DNA of 23,590 nucleotides from Bacteroidota bacterium (GTDB lineage Bacteria; Bacteroidota; Bacteroidia; UBA7662), in NCBI GenBank assembly GCA_016868875.1, contig VGFN01000009.1:1-23590 (forward strand). Direction: 5' to 3'. Shown here piece after piece: positions 22,920 through 23,590 of this stretch. The position numbers were made by a program, and so were the translations under genes. Below the pieces are notes generated by a model that did not search any database, had not been told where the DNA came from, and saw only the letters and a program-made list of their open reading frames with translations. Positions within the stretch are counted from its first letter, which is position 1, and each line of letters opens with the position of its first letter.

Positions 22920-23590
22920 CTATGGACGACGAATCAGCAAGCGTTCGAGGCCAAATCCGCCTTGATGAAGGACCTCCACCAAATAAATACCTTGAGGCCA
23001 CCCGGCAGTTTCCAAGTCACCGTGGGCGTTTCCGGCCTGCAGATCCCATTGATCCTGGTGGTGTAGGCGCCCTTGAGCATCCATTACACGAATTCGAACC
23101 GTCACATCCCCCTCCAAATCCAGAGCCAACCTGACCCTATCCGTCCCCGGATTGGGGAAAATCCGCAATCGGGTGCTGGCTATCGCAGGCACTTGACGAA
23201 CCGAGGTCCCTGTGGATGTCCCAAAACCGTAAACATCGTTGCGATTCCTAGGCTGTAGCTTCCAGTTTCCAAAATTGTAGGTCAGAATGCCTCGGATGAA
23301 ATTCAAATGCTGACGGAATGTCAGGGAATCGGTATTGAAGTTCTGCCCCAAGTCCAGACTTGACAAGGAAACCCCGCCTCGAACCCTCAGGCCTGAAGTC
23401 ACCGTGGAATCGGCATAAATACTGAATTCCCCGAAATTACTGGGCGCATCCGGGTTCTGATTGACCACATAGACGGAATCAAATACCAACAAAGAGGATT
23501 CATGAGGTTCCGTATAAGAGTACCTTCTGGCCATGATGGAATCCATGGGGACGCGGAATGGGGCGTAGGGCTGGCCCGCGGAAATAAACT
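22920..23590 (-). CDS. T9SS cargo protein with OB-fold-like domain (C-terminal part, 5' end missing)
   Basis: The frame is open from the window edge to TAG at 22920-22922, giving about 222 residues of a larger secreted protein whose start lies outside. The last 80 or so residues are a type A Por secretion sorting domain: LRIFPNPGTDRVRL, then VRVMDAQGRLH-like strand, then GWPQGIYLVEVLHQGG. That domain sends the protein through the outer membrane by type IX secretion. Upstream, VVNQNPDAPSNFGEFSIYADS and GILTYNFGNWKLQPRNRNDVYG resemble the OB-fold-like domain found in Bacteroidota extracellular nuclease-type proteins. The catalytic part, if any, is outside the window, so the function is unproven. 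The ATG at 23546 is internal, not the start. Confidence 0.8.
   Translation of the reverse strand, partial: FISAGQPYAPFRVPMDSIMARRYSYTEPHESSLLVFDSVYVVNQNPDAPSNFGEFSIYADSTVTSGLRVRGGVSLSSLDLGQNFNTDSLTFRQHLNFIRGILTYNFGNWKLQPRNRNDVYGFGTSTGTSVRQVPAIASTRLRIFPNPGTDRVRLALDLEGDVTVRIRVMDAQGRLHHQDQWDLQAGNAHGDLETAGWPQGIYLVEVLHQGGFGLERLLIRRP

Overview
The window reads as part of a Bacteroidota chromosome with mid-range GC. The main signs are a protein ending in a type IX secretion (Por) C-terminal sorting domain, a suf operon in typical Bacteroidota order, a fused alpha-beta 2-oxoacid dehydrogenase E1, a DUF3127 protein, a DUF1573 protein with a signal peptide, a GlmU-like protein of the Bacteroidota type, and several boxes matching the Bacteroidota promoter consensus (TTG, about 19 bases, TAnnTTTG). 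Coding density is very high. No stretch over 300 bases lacks a gene; the longest gap is the divergent promoter region at 14081-14245. I see no tRNA, rRNA, CRISPR array, insertion sequence, phage gene or recognisable defence island. This is a core, housekeeping-type region.

Layout. (1) 1-3378, plus strand: the end of the Fe-S assembly operon, with the tail of sufC, then sufD, sufS, and a single gene fusing SufE to a SufT/MIP18 (DUF59) domain. Each gene overlaps the next at its start codon or lies a few bases away. (2) 3408-10012, minus strand: a probable six-gene operon transcribed from about 10040. In order it holds a DUF3127 OB-fold-like protein with an SSB-like tail, a DEDDh exonuclease, a DUF2147-like lipoprotein, a double-ATPase ABC protein of oligopeptide type, RNase R, and a short-chain polyprenyl diphosphate synthase. 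(3) 10119-12334, plus strand: a beta-CASP metallo-beta-lactamase RNase and a Sco1/SenC lipoprotein. (4) 12348-14080, minus strand: a DUF1573 periplasmic protein, then a class I aminotransferase. They are separated by a terminator that has a near-perfect promoter built into it. (5) 14246-16795, plus strand: the fused E1 dehydrogenase. (6) 16826-22825, minus strand: clpC, a GlmU-like left-handed beta-helix protein, tpiA, prmA and clpS, tightly spaced. This puts the ClpC unfoldase and the ClpS adaptor at the two ends of one same-strand run. (7) 22920-23590, minus strand: the C-terminal part of a secreted T9SS cargo protein, cut by the window edge.

Most of the content is ordinary. The points most worth a second look are the promoter nested in the terminator before the aminotransferase, the SufE-SufT fusion, the DUF3127 protein with an SSB-like tip next to an exonuclease, and a roughly 45-residue insertion in PrmA. 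I did not find a clearly new multi-gene system.
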